A DNA stretch of 64,000 nucleotides from Pseudomonas baltica (GTDB lineage: Bacteria > Pseudomonadota > Gammaproteobacteria > Pseudomonadales > Pseudomonadaceae), in assembly GCF_031880315.1 (NCBI RefSeq), contig NZ_CP134771.1, positions 5,705,001 through 5,769,000 of the forward strand, read 5' to 3'. Numbering within the stretch: position 1 is the first letter of the stretch; each line of letters begins with the position of its first letter. The notes under the pieces are model-generated. The model was given only the letters and a program-made list of their open reading frames with translations. It was not told the DNA's origin and ran no database searches. A program made the position numbers and the translations under genes. Below, piece after piece: positions 15,303 to 24,864 of the stretch.

Positions 15303-16322
15303 ATGGCGACCATCAAGGACGTGGCGGCACTGGCAGGGATTTCCTACACCACAGTGTCCCATGTGGTGAACAGCTCGCGACCAGTAAGCGATGAGGTGCG
15401 GCTCAAGGTCGAGGCCGCCATCGTGCAGCTCGGCTACGTGCCCAGCGCCGTGGCGCGCTCGCTCAAGGCCCAGGCCACCTCGACCATCGGTTTGTTGATC
15501 CCTAACGGTATCAACCCGTATTTCGCCGAGCTGGCGCGGGGCATCGAGGACTACTGCGAGCGCAACGGCTTTTGCGTGATTCTGTGCAATTCGGACGACG
15601 ATCCGGACAAACAGCGCAACTATCTGCGGGTGTTGCAGGAGAAACGCGTCGACGGCCTGATCGTGTCGTCGGTAGGCGGCGACAACGGCCTGGTGCAGGG
15701 CCTCGCCGCAGTACGCACGCCGATGGTGATCGTCGACCGCGATCTGGAAAATCTGCCGGCTGACTTGATCCGCATCGACCACGAACTGGGCGCTTACCTG
15801 GCGACCGAGCACTTGCTCGAACTCGGCCATCGGCACATCGCCTGTATCTGCGGGCCCACTGCGACCAGCGTGGCCCGCATGCGCCTGGCCGGTTATCGAC
15901 GGGCCATGGCGGCGGCCAATATCGAGGTGCCGACGCGGTGGATCAAGGAGAGCGATTTCACCAGCCCCAGCGGCTATGCGGCGGCGGTGCAATTGCTCGA
16001 CGAGGGACGGCCGAGCGCGATTTTCGCCGCCAACGACATGGTCGGTTTCGGCGTGCTGCGGGCGGCGGCCGAGCGCAATATTCGCGTGCCCGGCGAGTTG
16101 TCGGTCATCGGTTTCGATGATATTCAGATGAGCCGTTACGTATACCCGGCGCTGACCACGGTCGGCCAGTCGATTCTGCAACTCGGCGAGCGGGCGGCGC
16201 AGGTGCTGCTGCGGCGTATCGCTGCACCGGGCACGCCGGTCGAGCAATGGGTGGTGGCTCCGAGTATGGTGCTACGCGAATCCACGGCGGCGCCGAGCCG
16301 CGCTTTTGATCAATTTCGCTGA
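15303..16322 (+). CDS. rbsR: RbsR, LacI-family regulator of the ribose operon
   Basis: A 339-residue LacI-family repressor. The helix-turn-helix M-A-T-I-K-D-V-A-A-L-A-G-I-S-Y-T-T-V-S-H occupies the first 20 residues, followed by the hinge (A-R-S-L-K) and a periplasmic-binding-protein-like effector domain (T-I-G-L-L-I-P-N-G-I-N-P-Y-F). Its ATG begins one base after the rbsC stop, so it lies within the operon it most likely controls; the target is the palindrome at 11612-11625. Ribose is the probable inducer. Confidence 0.92.
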   Translation: MATIKDVAALAGISYTTVSHVVNSSRPVSDEVRLKVEAAIVQLGYVPSAVARSLKAQATSTIGLLIPNGINPYFAELARGIEDYCERNGFCVILCNSDDDPDKQRNYLRVLQEKRVDGLIVSSVGGDNGLVQGLAAVRTPMVIVDRDLENLPADLIRIDHELGAYLATEHLLELGHRHIACICGPTATSVARMRLAGYRRAMAAANIEVPTRWIKESDFTSPSGYAAAVQLLDEGRPSAIFAANDMVGFGVLRAAAERNIRVPGELSVIGFDDIQMSRYVYPALTTVGQSILQLGERAAQVLLRRIAAPGTPVEQWVVAPSMVLRESTAAPSRAFDQFR

Positions 16323-16362
16323 TCCTTTTTTGAAGTGCACGGCGGCTAGAAGAGTAAACCTC

Positions 16363-17280
16363 ATGCAAGCAAAGGTAGTGATAGTAGGCAGCCTCAATAT
16401 GGACCTGGTCACCCGTCTGCCGCGTCTGCCGCGCCCGGGCGAGACGCTGGCCGGGCAGTCGTTCGTGACCGTGCCGGGCGGCAAGGGCGCCAACCAGGCG
16501 GTGGCGGCTGCGCGCCTGGGGGCCCGCGTGGCGATGATCGGTTGCGTCGGCGCCGATGCCTACGGCCAGCAGTTGCGCGACGGCTTGCTGGCCGAAGGCA
16601 TCGACTGCTCAGGGGTGACGGTGATCGACGACCAGCCCAGCGGCGTGGCGACCATCCTGGTGGATGACCACAGCCAGAACGCGATCGTGATCGTGGCGGG
16701 TGCCAACGGCCAGTTGACGACCACGCTGATCGACAGTTTCGAGGCGCTGCTCAACCACGCCGAAGTGATCATCTGCCAGCTGGAAGTACCCTTGGCCAGC
16801 GTCGGCCACGTGCTCAAGCGCGCACGCGCGTTGGGCAAGATCGTCATCCTCAATCCGGCGCCGGCCACTGCGCCGCTGTCGGCTGACTGGTACCCGTTGA
16901 TCGACTATCTGATCCCCAACGAGAGTGAAGCCAGCGTGCTCAGCGGGCTGGCGGTGGATTCGGTGACCAGCGCCGATATCGCCGCCAGTGCATTGATCAA
17001 GGCCGGCGCCGGCAAGGTGATCGTCACCCTGGGTTCGCAAGGCTCGCTGTTCGCCACCCACGCGCAGTCCCAGCATTTCCCGGCGCCAGCGGTGCAGGCG
17101 GTCGATACCACGGCGGCGGGGGATACCTTCGTCGGTGGCTTTGCCGCCGCATTGGCCGAGGGCAAGACCGAGGGGCAGGCCATCGTCTTCGGGCAGATCG
17201 CCGCTGCGCTGTCGGTCACCCGGGCCGGGGCGCAGCCGTCCATTCCGACACTTGTTGACGTCCAAGGATTTGCACCATGA
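16363..17280 (+). CDS. rbsK: RbsK, ribokinase
   Basis: A 305-residue PfkB-family kinase that converts ribose to ribose-5-phosphate in the cytoplasm. The N-terminal [12 protein letters not shown] and G-G-K-G-A-N-Q-A motifs bind sugar, and [12 protein letters not shown] (near residue 250) carries the catalytic Asp and anion hole. ATG 16363 has AGAAGAG nearby and gives the family-standard length; the open extension to 16306 is not homologous. Its end overlaps rbsD by four bases. Confidence 0.94.
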   Translation: MQAKVVIVGSLNMDLVTRLPRLPRPGETLAGQSFVTVPGGKGANQAVAAARLGARVAMIGCVGADAYGQQLRDGLLAEGIDCSGVTVIDDQPSGVATILVDDHSQNAIVIVAGANGQLTTTLIDSFEALLNHAEVIICQLEVPLASVGHVLKRARALGKIVILNPAPATAPLSADWYPLIDYLIPNESEASVLSGLAVDSVTSADIAASALIKAGAGKVIVTLGSQGSLFATHAQSQHFPAPAVQAVDTTAAGDTFVGGFAAALAEGKTEGQAIVFGQIAAALSVTRAGAQPSIPTLVDVQGFAP

Positions 17281-17681
17281 AAAAGACCCCTCTGCTCAAC
17301 ATCGCGCTGTCCCGGCTAGTGGCCTCCTTGGGCCACGGCGACGTGCTGATGATCGTCGATGCCGGCATGCCGGTGCCGCCTGGCGTGGAGCTGATCGACC
17401 TGGCGCTGACCCGTGGCGTGCCGGATTTCACCACGGTGCTGGAGACGGTGCTCACGGAAATGCAGGTCGAAGGCCACGTGCTGGCCGATGAGATGTTCGC
17501 CAAGCAGCCCCCGGCGCTTGCGGCCCTTGAAGCGCTGCACGCCAGCGGTGCTTTGGGGGCGCGGCGGCAGCTCAGCCACGATGAGCTGAAAGTGCTCAGC
17601 CGCAGCGCCAAAGCCATCGTGCGGACCGGCGAATGCCAGCCCTACAGCAATATCGCCCTGGTGGCAGGTGTGGTGTTCTGA
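17277..17681 (+). CDS. rbsD: RbsD, D-ribose pyranase
   Basis: A 134-residue RbsD/FucU-family mutarotase that interconverts beta-pyranose and beta-furanose ribose, supplying the form RbsK phosphorylates. The conserved N-terminal [16 protein letters not shown] (His about residue 20) and C-terminal [10 protein letters not shown] match the family. ATGA overlap with rbsK. The frame directly after its stop stays open into the nucleoside hydrolase gene. Confidence 0.94.
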   Translation: MKKTPLLNIALSRLVASLGHGDVLMIVDAGMPVPPGVELIDLALTRGVPDFTTVLETVLTEMQVEGHVLADEMFAKQPPALAALEALHASGALGARRQLSHDELKVLSRSAKAIVRTGECQPYSNIALVAGVVF

Positions 17682-17723
17682 CACGACCGCAGGCGGCAGG
17701 TAATTCTTGGAATAGGCCATTGC

Positions 17724-18749
17724 CTGTGCAAACCTGTCGCTCTTTCCCGACCGCTCTGGAGCTTATCGGCCTTGACCCTTCTCGCCGCCACTGCCGCTCA
17801 GGCAGCCGAAAAACGCAACCTGATCATCGACACCGACCCGGGCGCCGATGACGTCGTGGCCTTGCTGCTGGCCATGGCGTCGCCCGAGCAATTGAACCTG
17901 CTGGCGATCACCACGGTGGCCGGCAATGTGCGCATCGACAAGACCTCGCGCAATGCCTGCCTGGCCCGCGAGTGGGCAGGACGCGAAGAGGTGCCGGTGT
18001 ACGCCGGTGCCGGCAAGCCGCTGGTGCGCCCGCCGATCTATGCCGAGCACATCCATGGCAACGAAGGGCTGCCGGGTGTTGCGGTACATGAACCCGGCAA
18101 AGGGCTTGCGGACGGTAGCGCGGTGCAGTACCTGATCGAGACCCTGAGCAAGGCCGAGCCGCACAGCATCACCATTGCCATGCTCGGGCCGCAGACCAAC
18201 CTGGCACTGGCGCTGATCCAGCAGCCGGACATCGTCCAGGGCATCAAGGAAGTGGTGGTGATGGCCGGGGCGCACTTCAATGGCGGCAATATCACCCCGG
18301 TGGCGGAGTTCAATGTCTACGTCGACCCTGACGCCGCCAAAGTGGTGCTCGCCAGCGGCGTCAAGCTGACCTACGTGCCGCTGGACGTGACCCACAAGAT
18401 CCTCACCAGCGAGGCACGGCTGCGGCAGATCGAGGCCCTGAACAATCACGCCGGGACGTTGGTGGGGGCGATTCTGAATGCTTACGTCAAGGCCGACATG
18501 CTCCATTACGGCCTGCCGGGCGGCCCGATACACGACGCCAGCGTGATTGCCTGGCTGCTCAAGCCCGAACTGTTCAGCGGCAAGGCGATCCATGTGGCGA
18601 TCGATAACCGCGAAGGCGTCGGCCTGGGGCAGACCGTCGCCGATTGGTATGGAAAGTTGAAGCAGGACAGCAATGTGTTCTGGATCGATGACGGCGATGC
18701 GCAGGGATTCTTTGATTTGTTGACCGAGCGGTTGGCGCGCCTCGACTAG
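17724..18749 (+). CDS. Exported nucleoside hydrolase (IunH-like) with non-canonical start
   Basis: An inosine-uridine-type nucleoside N-ribohydrolase, cleaving nucleosides to base and ribose. The calcium site is the motif D-T-D-P-G-A-D-D, and N-x-T-P-V-A-E-F-N and T-H-K-I also match. It completes a route: periplasmic hydrolysis, ribose uptake by RbsABC, then RbsD/RbsK. No ATG or GTG exists in frame between the rbsD stop (17679-17681) and the mature part. TTG 17772 would give a signal peptide without its basic end. CTG 17724, with AGG seven bases upstream, restores R-P-L-W-S-L then A-L-T-L-L-A-A-T-A-A-Q-A-A. ATT 17703 is a further option. Function is secure; the start is not. Confidence 0.85.
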   Translation: MCKPVALSRPLWSLSALTLLAATAAQAAEKRNLIIDTDPGADDVVALLLAMASPEQLNLLAITTVAGNVRIDKTSRNACLAREWAGREEVPVYAGAGKPLVRPPIYAEHIHGNEGLPGVAVHEPGKGLADGSAVQYLIETLSKAEPHSITIAMLGPQTNLALALIQQPDIVQGIKEVVVMAGAHFNGGNITPVAEFNVYVDPDAAKVVLASGVKLTYVPLDVTHKILTSEARLRQIEALNNHAGTLVGAILNAYVKADMLHYGLPGGPIHDASVIAWLLKPELFSGKAIHVAIDNREGVGLGQTVADWYGKLKQDSNVFWIDDGDAQGFFDLLTERLARLD

Positions 18750-18763
18750 ATCTGCTCAGACCC

Positions 18764-18778
18764 TGTAGCGAGGGGGGT
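18764..18778. repeat. REP-like half element
   Basis: CTGTAGCGAGGGGGG is the same sequence as the left arm of the complete palindrome at 30145-30176. Here it lies between the convergent nucleoside hydrolase and LysR genes and lacks the matching right arm. Confidence 0.45.
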
Positions 18779-18782
18779 GTTG

Positions 18783-19706
18783 TCAGAGGCGCACCATCAG
18801 TTGCGGACTGACATCCGCCACCCCATGCAACTGCTCCATCACCCAATCGACGAACACCCGCACCCGCGGTGACAATTGCCGGTGCGGCGGATACACCGCC
18901 GAAATCGGCCACGCAGGCACCGGGTATTGCTCCAGCACCTGCACCAGGCTGCCCGCCGCCAATTGCCGGGTCAGGTGATAACGCGGCGCCTGAATCAACC
19001 CGAACCCCGCCTCGCAGGCGCCGATATAGGCGTCCGCACTGTTGACGGTGAGCACCGCCGGCATCGGTATCTCGCGTATTTCCCCGGCCACCTCCAGCTC
19101 GAACGGAAAGAACCGCCCGCTGCTCGCCGGAAAATTGATCGCCCGGTGCTCCGCCAGATCTTCCAGCCGCCGGGGCGTGCCCCAGGTCGCCAGGTATTCG
19201 GCGCTGGCACAGGTGAGCTGCGGGATGCGCACCAGCGGGCGTGCCACCAGTGACAGGTCGCTGATCGTGCCGGCGCGAATGGCGCAATCGACCCCTTCGC
19301 GCTGCAAGTGCACCTGACGATCATGAAAGCCGATATCCAGTTGCAGATCGGGGTAGCGACGATAGAAGTCCGCCAGCCGCGGCACGATCCAGATACACCC
19401 GAAGGCCGCCGGCATGTCGACCCGCAGGGTCCCCCGAGGTTTACCGCGCTGGGCCGAGAGTGAGCTTTCGAGGTCATCGAGGTCGTCGAGCAGCAACTGG
19501 CAGCGGTGGTAATAAGCGTCGCCATCAAGGGTCGGGCGCACTTGCCGGGTGGTGCGCTGCAACAGCTGCACGCCGAGGTGCGCCTCAAGCTGCTGGATCG
19601 CCAGGGTGACACTGGCGCGTGGCAGCCCGAGGGCGTCGGCCGCCTTGCCGAAGCCGCCCAGTTCGACGATGCGGGTGAATACCTGCATGGCTTGTAAACG
19701 ATCCAT
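18783..19706 (-). CDS. LysR-family transcriptional regulator
   Basis: A 307-residue LysR protein: winged helix-turn-helix in the first 60 residues (M-D-R-L-Q-A-M-Q-V-F, then G-F-G-K-A-A-D-A-L-G-L-P-R-A-S-V-T) and a substrate-binding domain after residue 90 (G-T-L-R-V-D-M-P-A-A-F-G). It is divergent from the aldo/keto reductase at 19819 with 112 bases between starts, the classic layout for a LysR activator of its neighbour. Belongs to the CrgA/DmlR-like branch by its start; the co-inducer is unknown. Confidence 0.9.
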   Translation of the reverse strand: MDRLQAMQVFTRIVELGGFGKAADALGLPRASVTLAIQQLEAHLGVQLLQRTTRQVRPTLDGDAYYHRCQLLLDDLDDLESSLSAQRGKPRGTLRVDMPAAFGCIWIVPRLADFYRRYPDLQLDIGFHDRQVHLQREGVDCAIRAGTISDLSLVARPLVRIPQLTCASAEYLATWGTPRRLEDLAEHRAINFPASSGRFFPFELEVAGEIREIPMPAVLTVNSADAYIGACEAGFGLIQAPRYHLTRQLAAGSLVQVLEQYPVPAWPISAVYPPHRQLSPRVRVFVDWVMEQLHGVADVSPQLMVRL

Positions 19707-19818
19707 CTTCGCCTCGATTGTTTAGATCAGACGAATAGTTAAACCAAAAAATCAGGGTTTATCCAGAAAAGCATAGGGCCGACACTGGCTGAGTCTTCAA
19801 CCGTCAAGGAACTCACAC

Positions 19819-20814
<996 letters not shown>

Positions 20815-20833
20815 TCAGGCATATAGCCGGAAA

Positions 20834-20858
20834 AACCGGGCGTGATGCCCGGTTCTTT
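20834..20858 (+). terminator. Rho-independent terminator after the aldo/keto reductase
   Basis: AACCGGGC and GCCCGGTT form a perfect eight-base stem with a five-base loop, preceded by A-rich and followed by T-rich sequence (CTTT). It starts 20 bases after the stop codon. Confidence 0.85.
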
Positions 20859-20963
20859 CCTGTCGCGATCGTCACCAACGCGCGAGCCATACTCGACCAT
20901 ACTGGGACTTCGCGCCCACGCATCCACTCAAGGATGGGCATTACATGGTCTATAGAGCTCGCA

Positions 20964-21518
20964 ATGAACCAGCCCGTCGACGATTCCCCTCCAGTGAATG
21001 CCCCTGATACCAGCAGCTCGAAACCCAGGCACGATGCCTTGCGCTTTCATCGGCCCCACGCCCACCTGGCCAGTGTCTTTGGCAACGATAATTTTGCCCT
21101 CAAGGCCGAGGCGTTCGCGCGCTTCTTCGGCACGCCGACCTTCCTCGGTGCACAAACCCTGATCGTGATCCTGTGGGTGGCGGTCAACGCGCTGGGCTTC
21201 AGCCACTTCGATGTCTATCCCTTTATCCTGCTCAACCTGGCCTTCAGCTTGCAGTCAGCCTATGCCGCGCCCCTGATTTTGCTGGCGCAGACCCGTCAGG
21301 CGGCGCGCGACAAGGCGCAGTCCGAAGCGGATGCCCAGCACCGCGAAGCGCTAGCCGTGGCCAGTGAGCAGCGCCAGGTGCTGGCCGAGCAAAACGCCGA
21401 ACGCTTGCTGATGCTGCTGGAGCAGAACACTCGGTTGACCGAGCTGACCCAGCAACTGGCCGAGCGTATCGAAAGCCTTACTCTGGAAATGCACGGGCAG
21501 GTGGTGCCTAAGCATTGA
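20964..21518 (+). CDS. DUF1003 domain membrane protein
   Basis: A 184-residue protein with two central transmembrane helices (about residues 72-90 and 97-115) and the DUF1003 signature Y-P-F-I-L-L-N-L-A-F-S-L-Q-S-A-Y-A-A-P followed by Q-T-R-Q. A long C-terminal amphipathic or coiled-coil tail rich in Q, E and A follows. Function is unknown. ATG 20964 is favoured; the in-frame ATG at 20934 has its purine-rich stretch immediately adjacent, too close to act as a ribosome-binding site. Convergent with the DMT gene. Confidence 0.82.
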   Translation: MNQPVDDSPPVNAPDTSSSKPRHDALRFHRPHAHLASVFGNDNFALKAEAFARFFGTPTFLGAQTLIVILWVAVNALGFSHFDVYPFILLNLAFSLQSAYAAPLILLAQTRQAARDKAQSEADAQHREALAVASEQRQVLAEQNAERLLMLLEQNTRLTELTQQLAERIESLTLEMHGQVVPKH

Positions 21519-21531
21519 GAGGAAGAGGCCA

Positions 21532-21562
21532 GTGCAGCTTGCCCACGAGCCTAAGGCTGCAC
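21532..21562. terminator. Bidirectional stem-loop between convergent genes
   Basis: GTGCAGC (21532-21538) pairs with GCTGCAC (21556-21562), with TT/AA extending the stem. It lies between the DUF1003 gene and the 3' end of the DMT transporter gene and could end both transcripts. Confidence 0.6.
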
Positions 21563-22447
21563 CTTGAGCACCGGCGCAGCCTTCACCGCCGTGCGCCGCC
21601 CGAGTATCACCGTGCCCACTACCCCCGCCGCGAACAGCCAGGTGACGGGTTCGATATGCTCGCCAAACCACAGCGCTGAAAAAGCGATGGTGAAGAAGAT
21701 CTGCAGCAGTTGTACCTGCCCGACACGGGCGATGCCGCCCATGGACAGCCCGGCGTACCAGGCAAAAAAGCCGATGAACTGCGAGAACAGCGTGACGTAG
21801 GCAAACGCCCACAGGGTCGGGGCGCTGATCGGTCCGTGATGCTGCGCCGCCAGATACAGCACGGGGCCCAGCAGCAGCGGGAAGGCCAGCACCAGCGCCC
21901 AGCAGATCACCTGCCAGCCGCCCATTTCCCGCGCCAGGCGGCCACCTTCGGCATAGCCCAGGCCACCCAAGGCGATGGCGGCGAGCATCAACAGGTCGCC
22001 GCTGCTGACGCTGCCGGCGCCCTGAATCAACGCATACACCAGCACCAGCGCGCTGCCCAGCGCGGCGCAGGCCCAGAACGCCTTGGACGGCCGTTCGTGC
22101 GACAACCACGCGGCGTACATCGCCACCACCAGCGGTTGCAGGCCGTTGACCAGCGCGCCGTGGGAGGAGGGCAGGGTTTTCATCGCCCAGGCCGAGAGCA
22201 CCGGGAAACCGAGGATGACCCCCAGGATGACGAAGCACAGTGCCTTGCACTGACGCCGGCTGGGCCAGCGCTCGCGGCGCCACAGCAGCAACGCTGCGGC
22301 GGGGATGGCTGCCAGCAGCGCGCGGCCGAGGCCGTTGAGCAAGGGATCGACTTCCTGCACCACGATGCGGGTCATGGGCAGGGTCAGGCTGAAGATGATC
22401 ACGCCGAGCAGGCCCAGGGCCATGCCGGTGTTGTCGCGGGAGTTCAT
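21551..22447 (-). CDS. DMT-family (EamA) transporter
   Basis: A 298-residue inner-membrane protein with ten hydrophobic helices arranged as two EamA repeats. The first contains F-S-L-T-L-P-M-T-R and the second F-A-Y-V-T-L-F-S-Q-F-I-G-F-F-A-W-Y with G-L-S-M-G-G-I-A-R. DMT members usually export amino acids, metabolites or drugs; the substrate here is not evident. No regulator is adjacent. Confidence 0.87.
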   Translation of the reverse strand: MNSRDNTGMALGLLGVIIFSLTLPMTRIVVQEVDPLLNGLGRALLAAIPAAALLLWRRERWPSRRQCKALCFVILGVILGFPVLSAWAMKTLPSSHGALVNGLQPLVVAMYAAWLSHERPSKAFWACAALGSALVLVYALIQGAGSVSSGDLLMLAAIALGGLGYAEGGRLAREMGGWQVICWALVLAFPLLLGPVLYLAAQHHGPISAPTLWAFAYVTLFSQFIGFFAWYAGLSMGGIARVGQVQLLQIFFTIAFSALWFGEHIEPVTWLFAAGVVGTVILGRRTAVKAAPVLKVQP

Positions 22448-22618
22448 AAGGGCTCGCCGGTTGTTTTTATCGGGTGCCTATTTATCCATAAAACCCAAGG
22501 GCAGGAGCGTTACAGCGAGGGGAAGAGTGGGCCGTACACTTTCCTTGACGTGGTGAAGCCGAGGGCCTCTTTGCGGGCAAACGCAGCCACCAAAGCACGC
22601 GACTGTTTACCGCGCGGA

Positions 22619-23947
22619 TCAGTGGAAGAATTCAGCGATCATCACCGCACCGATAAAAGTGCCGAAGTTGGCCAGGAACGACACCAGCACGATCCTCCAG
22701 CCCAGGCGGCGAAAGGCCGGGATGTCCTTGGCGATCGACAGGCCAGCGAAGGTCAGCATCGGCGTGATCACCGCCAGCATGTTGATGCTGTTGGTCATCC
22801 GGGCGATCTGCGCGGCCCAAGGGCACAGCGGCGAGGTCAGGAACATCGCGACGATCGAAACGGTGCACACCGCTGGCACCTTGCGGCGGATCAGGGTGCA
22901 CAGCAGCTCGCCGACGAACACCGCGAAGATCATCACGCCCATGCCGGCGAAGGCATCGGCCGACAGCGTCTTGTAGCCTACGTAGTTGGCAATCAACGCC
23001 AGGGCCGCAGCGGCCAGCCAGGCGCTGACCTTGCCGGCCCAGCCGAGCTCGCTGATTTCAACGGCGACGTCGTTGGCGTCCGGGCCGTCAGTGGTCGCCG
23101 AGGCCTTGGTGGTGCGGCCGATCAGCGGCTCGAGCACGCGGTAGCCCCAGACCGCCAGCGGCAAGGAGATAAACAAAGTGAAGTACGTGCCCAAGGTGGT
23201 GGTGATCAGGTTGGAGGCGGCGGCGAGGGTCATCACCTGCTTGGCCATTTCCGGCGTCTGCTGGGCGGCGATGGCCCCGGCAGCGGCAGCCATCATGCTG
23301 CCTGAGCCGATGCCCGAGCCCATGGCCAGCGAGGCGGGATGGAAGATCCCCAGGCTGGTGACGAAACCCGCGACAATGGCGATGAACAGCGCGCCGAACA
23401 GCGTCCCGGTGAGGTATTCAGCCAGTACGCCGCGGCCTTCAGGAGAGTCCATGCCATAGCGCTCGCCGATGATCGCCAGGCTGGGTTCGCGGCCCACCGA
23501 AAAGGTCGCGCCGACCGCTTCGCGTTTGATGCCCAGCAGCAAGGCCACCGGCAGGCCGAGGATCACCGTGCCGACAAAGTGGCCGAACTCCTGGAACACC
23601 AACGCCCAACCGGAGGCGAACACCACCGGCAACGAACCGCCGACCACCAGACCGAGTTTGGCGATGAAGATCAGCAGCGCCGGTTGCAGGATCGAGGCAG
23701 CGCGCAACTGGGCGCGCTTGTCGATACCGATCGTGCCCGGCAGCCGCTTGCTGGCGATACCCACGGCGGCGCCCAGCAGCAGAGCCCAGACCATCGGTAG
23801 CAACACCACCTTGCCGGGCCCGAGGGGAATGCTGACCGCGCCAAGGGATTCGGCCACGATCAGGATGATCGCCGCCCAGATGTACAGTTTTACGGTCGCG
23901 GAAACAGCCTGGCTGTTATCCAGCGTAACGGCGTGTGCGTGCTGCAT
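22619..23947 (-). CDS. DUF3100 family membrane permease
   Basis: A 442-residue polytopic protein with about ten hydrophobic segments. It matches DUF3100: L-G-P-G-K-V-V-L-L-P-M-V-W-A-L-L-L-G early, F-S-V-G-R-E-P-S-L-A-I-I near residue 150, and a Gly/Ala/Met-rich S-G-I-G-S-G-S-M-M-A-A-A-A-G-A segment. Its shape is that of an ion/solute carrier, but no substrate is established. It stands alone, with a 171-base gap to the DMT gene. Confidence 0.82.
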   Translation of the reverse strand: MQHAHAVTLDNSQAVSATVKLYIWAAIILIVAESLGAVSIPLGPGKVVLLPMVWALLLGAAVGIASKRLPGTIGIDKRAQLRAASILQPALLIFIAKLGLVVGGSLPVVFASGWALVFQEFGHFVGTVILGLPVALLLGIKREAVGATFSVGREPSLAIIGERYGMDSPEGRGVLAEYLTGTLFGALFIAIVAGFVTSLGIFHPASLAMGSGIGSGSMMAAAAGAIAAQQTPEMAKQVMTLAAASNLITTTLGTYFTLFISLPLAVWGYRVLEPLIGRTTKASATTDGPDANDVAVEISELGWAGKVSAWLAAAALALIANYVGYKTLSADAFAGMGVMIFAVFVGELLCTLIRRKVPAVCTVSIVAMFLTSPLCPWAAQIARMTNSINMLAVITPMLTFAGLSIAKDIPAFRRLGWRIVLVSFLANFGTFIGAVMIAEFFH

Positions 23948-24344
23948 GTTGATCCCCTAGCCTGCTGAATGACCTGTCGGCCGTATCAATAGTTGTTGTG
24001 TTTATCAGGGGGCGTGTTGGCGCCCGGGGCAGTGTGCAAATCCATGCGGACATGGAAGCCCGGCGTGCGGGCTGAATCTTTTTATGGCGTGCCAGCGGTG
24101 GTGTTCGTGGCGATGAGTGGATCGTCGCTGAACAAGTGCCCGAGGCCGCGTTTTATCTGGTGCATGGCCAGTATGCGCATGCCCTGGAGCGCACTCCAAT
24201 ACTGGAATTTATGTTTATCGTTGCCTAAAACAGAACACTGAGAAGGGCAACCCAAGCGGTATCCAAGGCGCGAAAATCAGCGTGATCGGTCGAGGCCGGG
24301 CAACGCTTGAGGCCGCGCTTGCAGTACAGCTATGTTTGTGGATA
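23948..24344. other. Intergenic region with a possible decayed coding remnant
   Basis: This roughly 400-base gap lies between the DUF3100 gene and the Zur-type site. One forward frame ending at the TAA at 24227-24229 reads like protein (D-E-W-I-V-A-E-Q-V-P-E-A-A-F-Y-L-V-H-G-Q), yet it has no start codon and is interrupted by TGA at about 24074. An overlapping frame from 23993 to 24241 has poor composition. I take it as non-coding or the degraded tail of a lost gene. Confidence 0.35.
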
Positions 24345-24361
24345 ATGTTATGTTATTACAT
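24345..24361. promoter_or_regulatory. Zur-type operator
   Basis: ATGTTATGTTATTACAT is an AT-rich imperfect palindrome with outer ATGT/ACAT arms, close to the gammaproteobacterial Zur consensus (ATGTTATA-TATAACAT). It lies 18 bases before the start of the zinc-independent L36 paralogue, a well-known Zur target, which supports the assignment. Confidence 0.65.
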
Positions 24362-24379
24362 ATTAACTGGAGCTCCGCC

Positions 24380-24529
24380 ATGAAAGTCCTTTCGTCTCTC
24401 AAAGAAGCCAAGAACCGTCACCGCGACTGCCAGATCGTCAAGCGCCGGGGGCGTATCTACGTGATCTGCAAATCCAACCCGCGCTTCAAGGCCCGCCAGG
24501 GCAGGGCGAAGAACCCCAACAAGGGCTGA
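24380..24529 (+). CDS. rpmJ: Ribosomal protein bL36, zinc-independent type B paralogue
   Basis: A 49-residue L36 of the C-minus class (YkgO). It has [11 protein letters not shown] at the start, [10 protein letters not shown] and [10 protein letters not shown], with a K-N-P-N-K-G tail, and lacks the full zinc-ribbon C-x2-C pair of the housekeeping form. Under zinc starvation such paralogues replace the zinc-binding L36 in ribosomes and free zinc. The Zur-type site immediately upstream fits this. ATG 24380 is set by homology; the open leader to 24332 overlaps the operator. Confidence 0.93.
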   Translation: MKVLSSLKEAKNRHRDCQIVKRRGRIYVICKSNPRFKARQGRAKNPNKG

Positions 24530-24570
24530 AACCATCGGCGGTATTGCCAAGGGATGTCCGGTGAACGTAA

Positions 24571-24585
24571 TATACGTTTTGTATA
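24571..24585. promoter_or_regulatory. Possible operator before the ParD-like/map pair
   Basis: TATAC and GTATA form an inverted repeat with a five-base spacer inside a strongly AT-rich stretch about 25 bases before the ParD-like start. Antitoxin-type proteins often autorepress through such sites. There is no direct support beyond the symmetry and position. Confidence 0.35.
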
Positions 24586-24609
24586 TATTTCGTATTGGAT
24601 ATCCCCTCC

Positions 24610-24864
24610 ATGGGCATCGTTAAAATCTCCGACGACCTGCATGAAAAACTGCGGATCGCCAGCAACGCACTGAGTCGCTCCATCAACGCGCAGGCCGAGC
24701 ACTGGATGCGCATCGGCATGCTCGCCGAATTCTTCCCCGACCTCGATCACCGCGCCCTGAACCGTATGCTCGTGCGCGCCGAACTGGCCGGCGGCCTCGA
24801 CCTGGCGCAGCTGTGCGACCTCGAACAAAGCCCGGCGCTGCTGGCAGCAGGTGGCCAACAATGA
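24610..24864 (+). CDS. ParD-like family protein
   Basis: An 84-residue protein. The start M-G-I-V-K-I-S-D-D-L-H and the helix S-R-S-I-N-A-Q-A-E-H-W-M-R-I-G are typical of the ParD-like (ribbon-helix-helix) family, which resembles plasmid antitoxins. No ParE-type toxin is present; instead the gene overlaps a methionine aminopeptidase gene by four bases (ATGA). It may autoregulate the pair through the inverted repeat upstream. Confidence 0.82.
   Translation: MGIVKISDDLHEKLRIASNALSRSINAQAEHWMRIGMLAEFFPDLDHRALNRMLVRAELAGGLDLAQLCDLEQSPALLAAGGQQ

Noticed and set aside
23993..24241. 82-codon frame between the DUF3100 and L36 genes
   Set aside because: Odd composition (many Met, Trp and Ser), no ribosome-binding site and no similarity I can recall.
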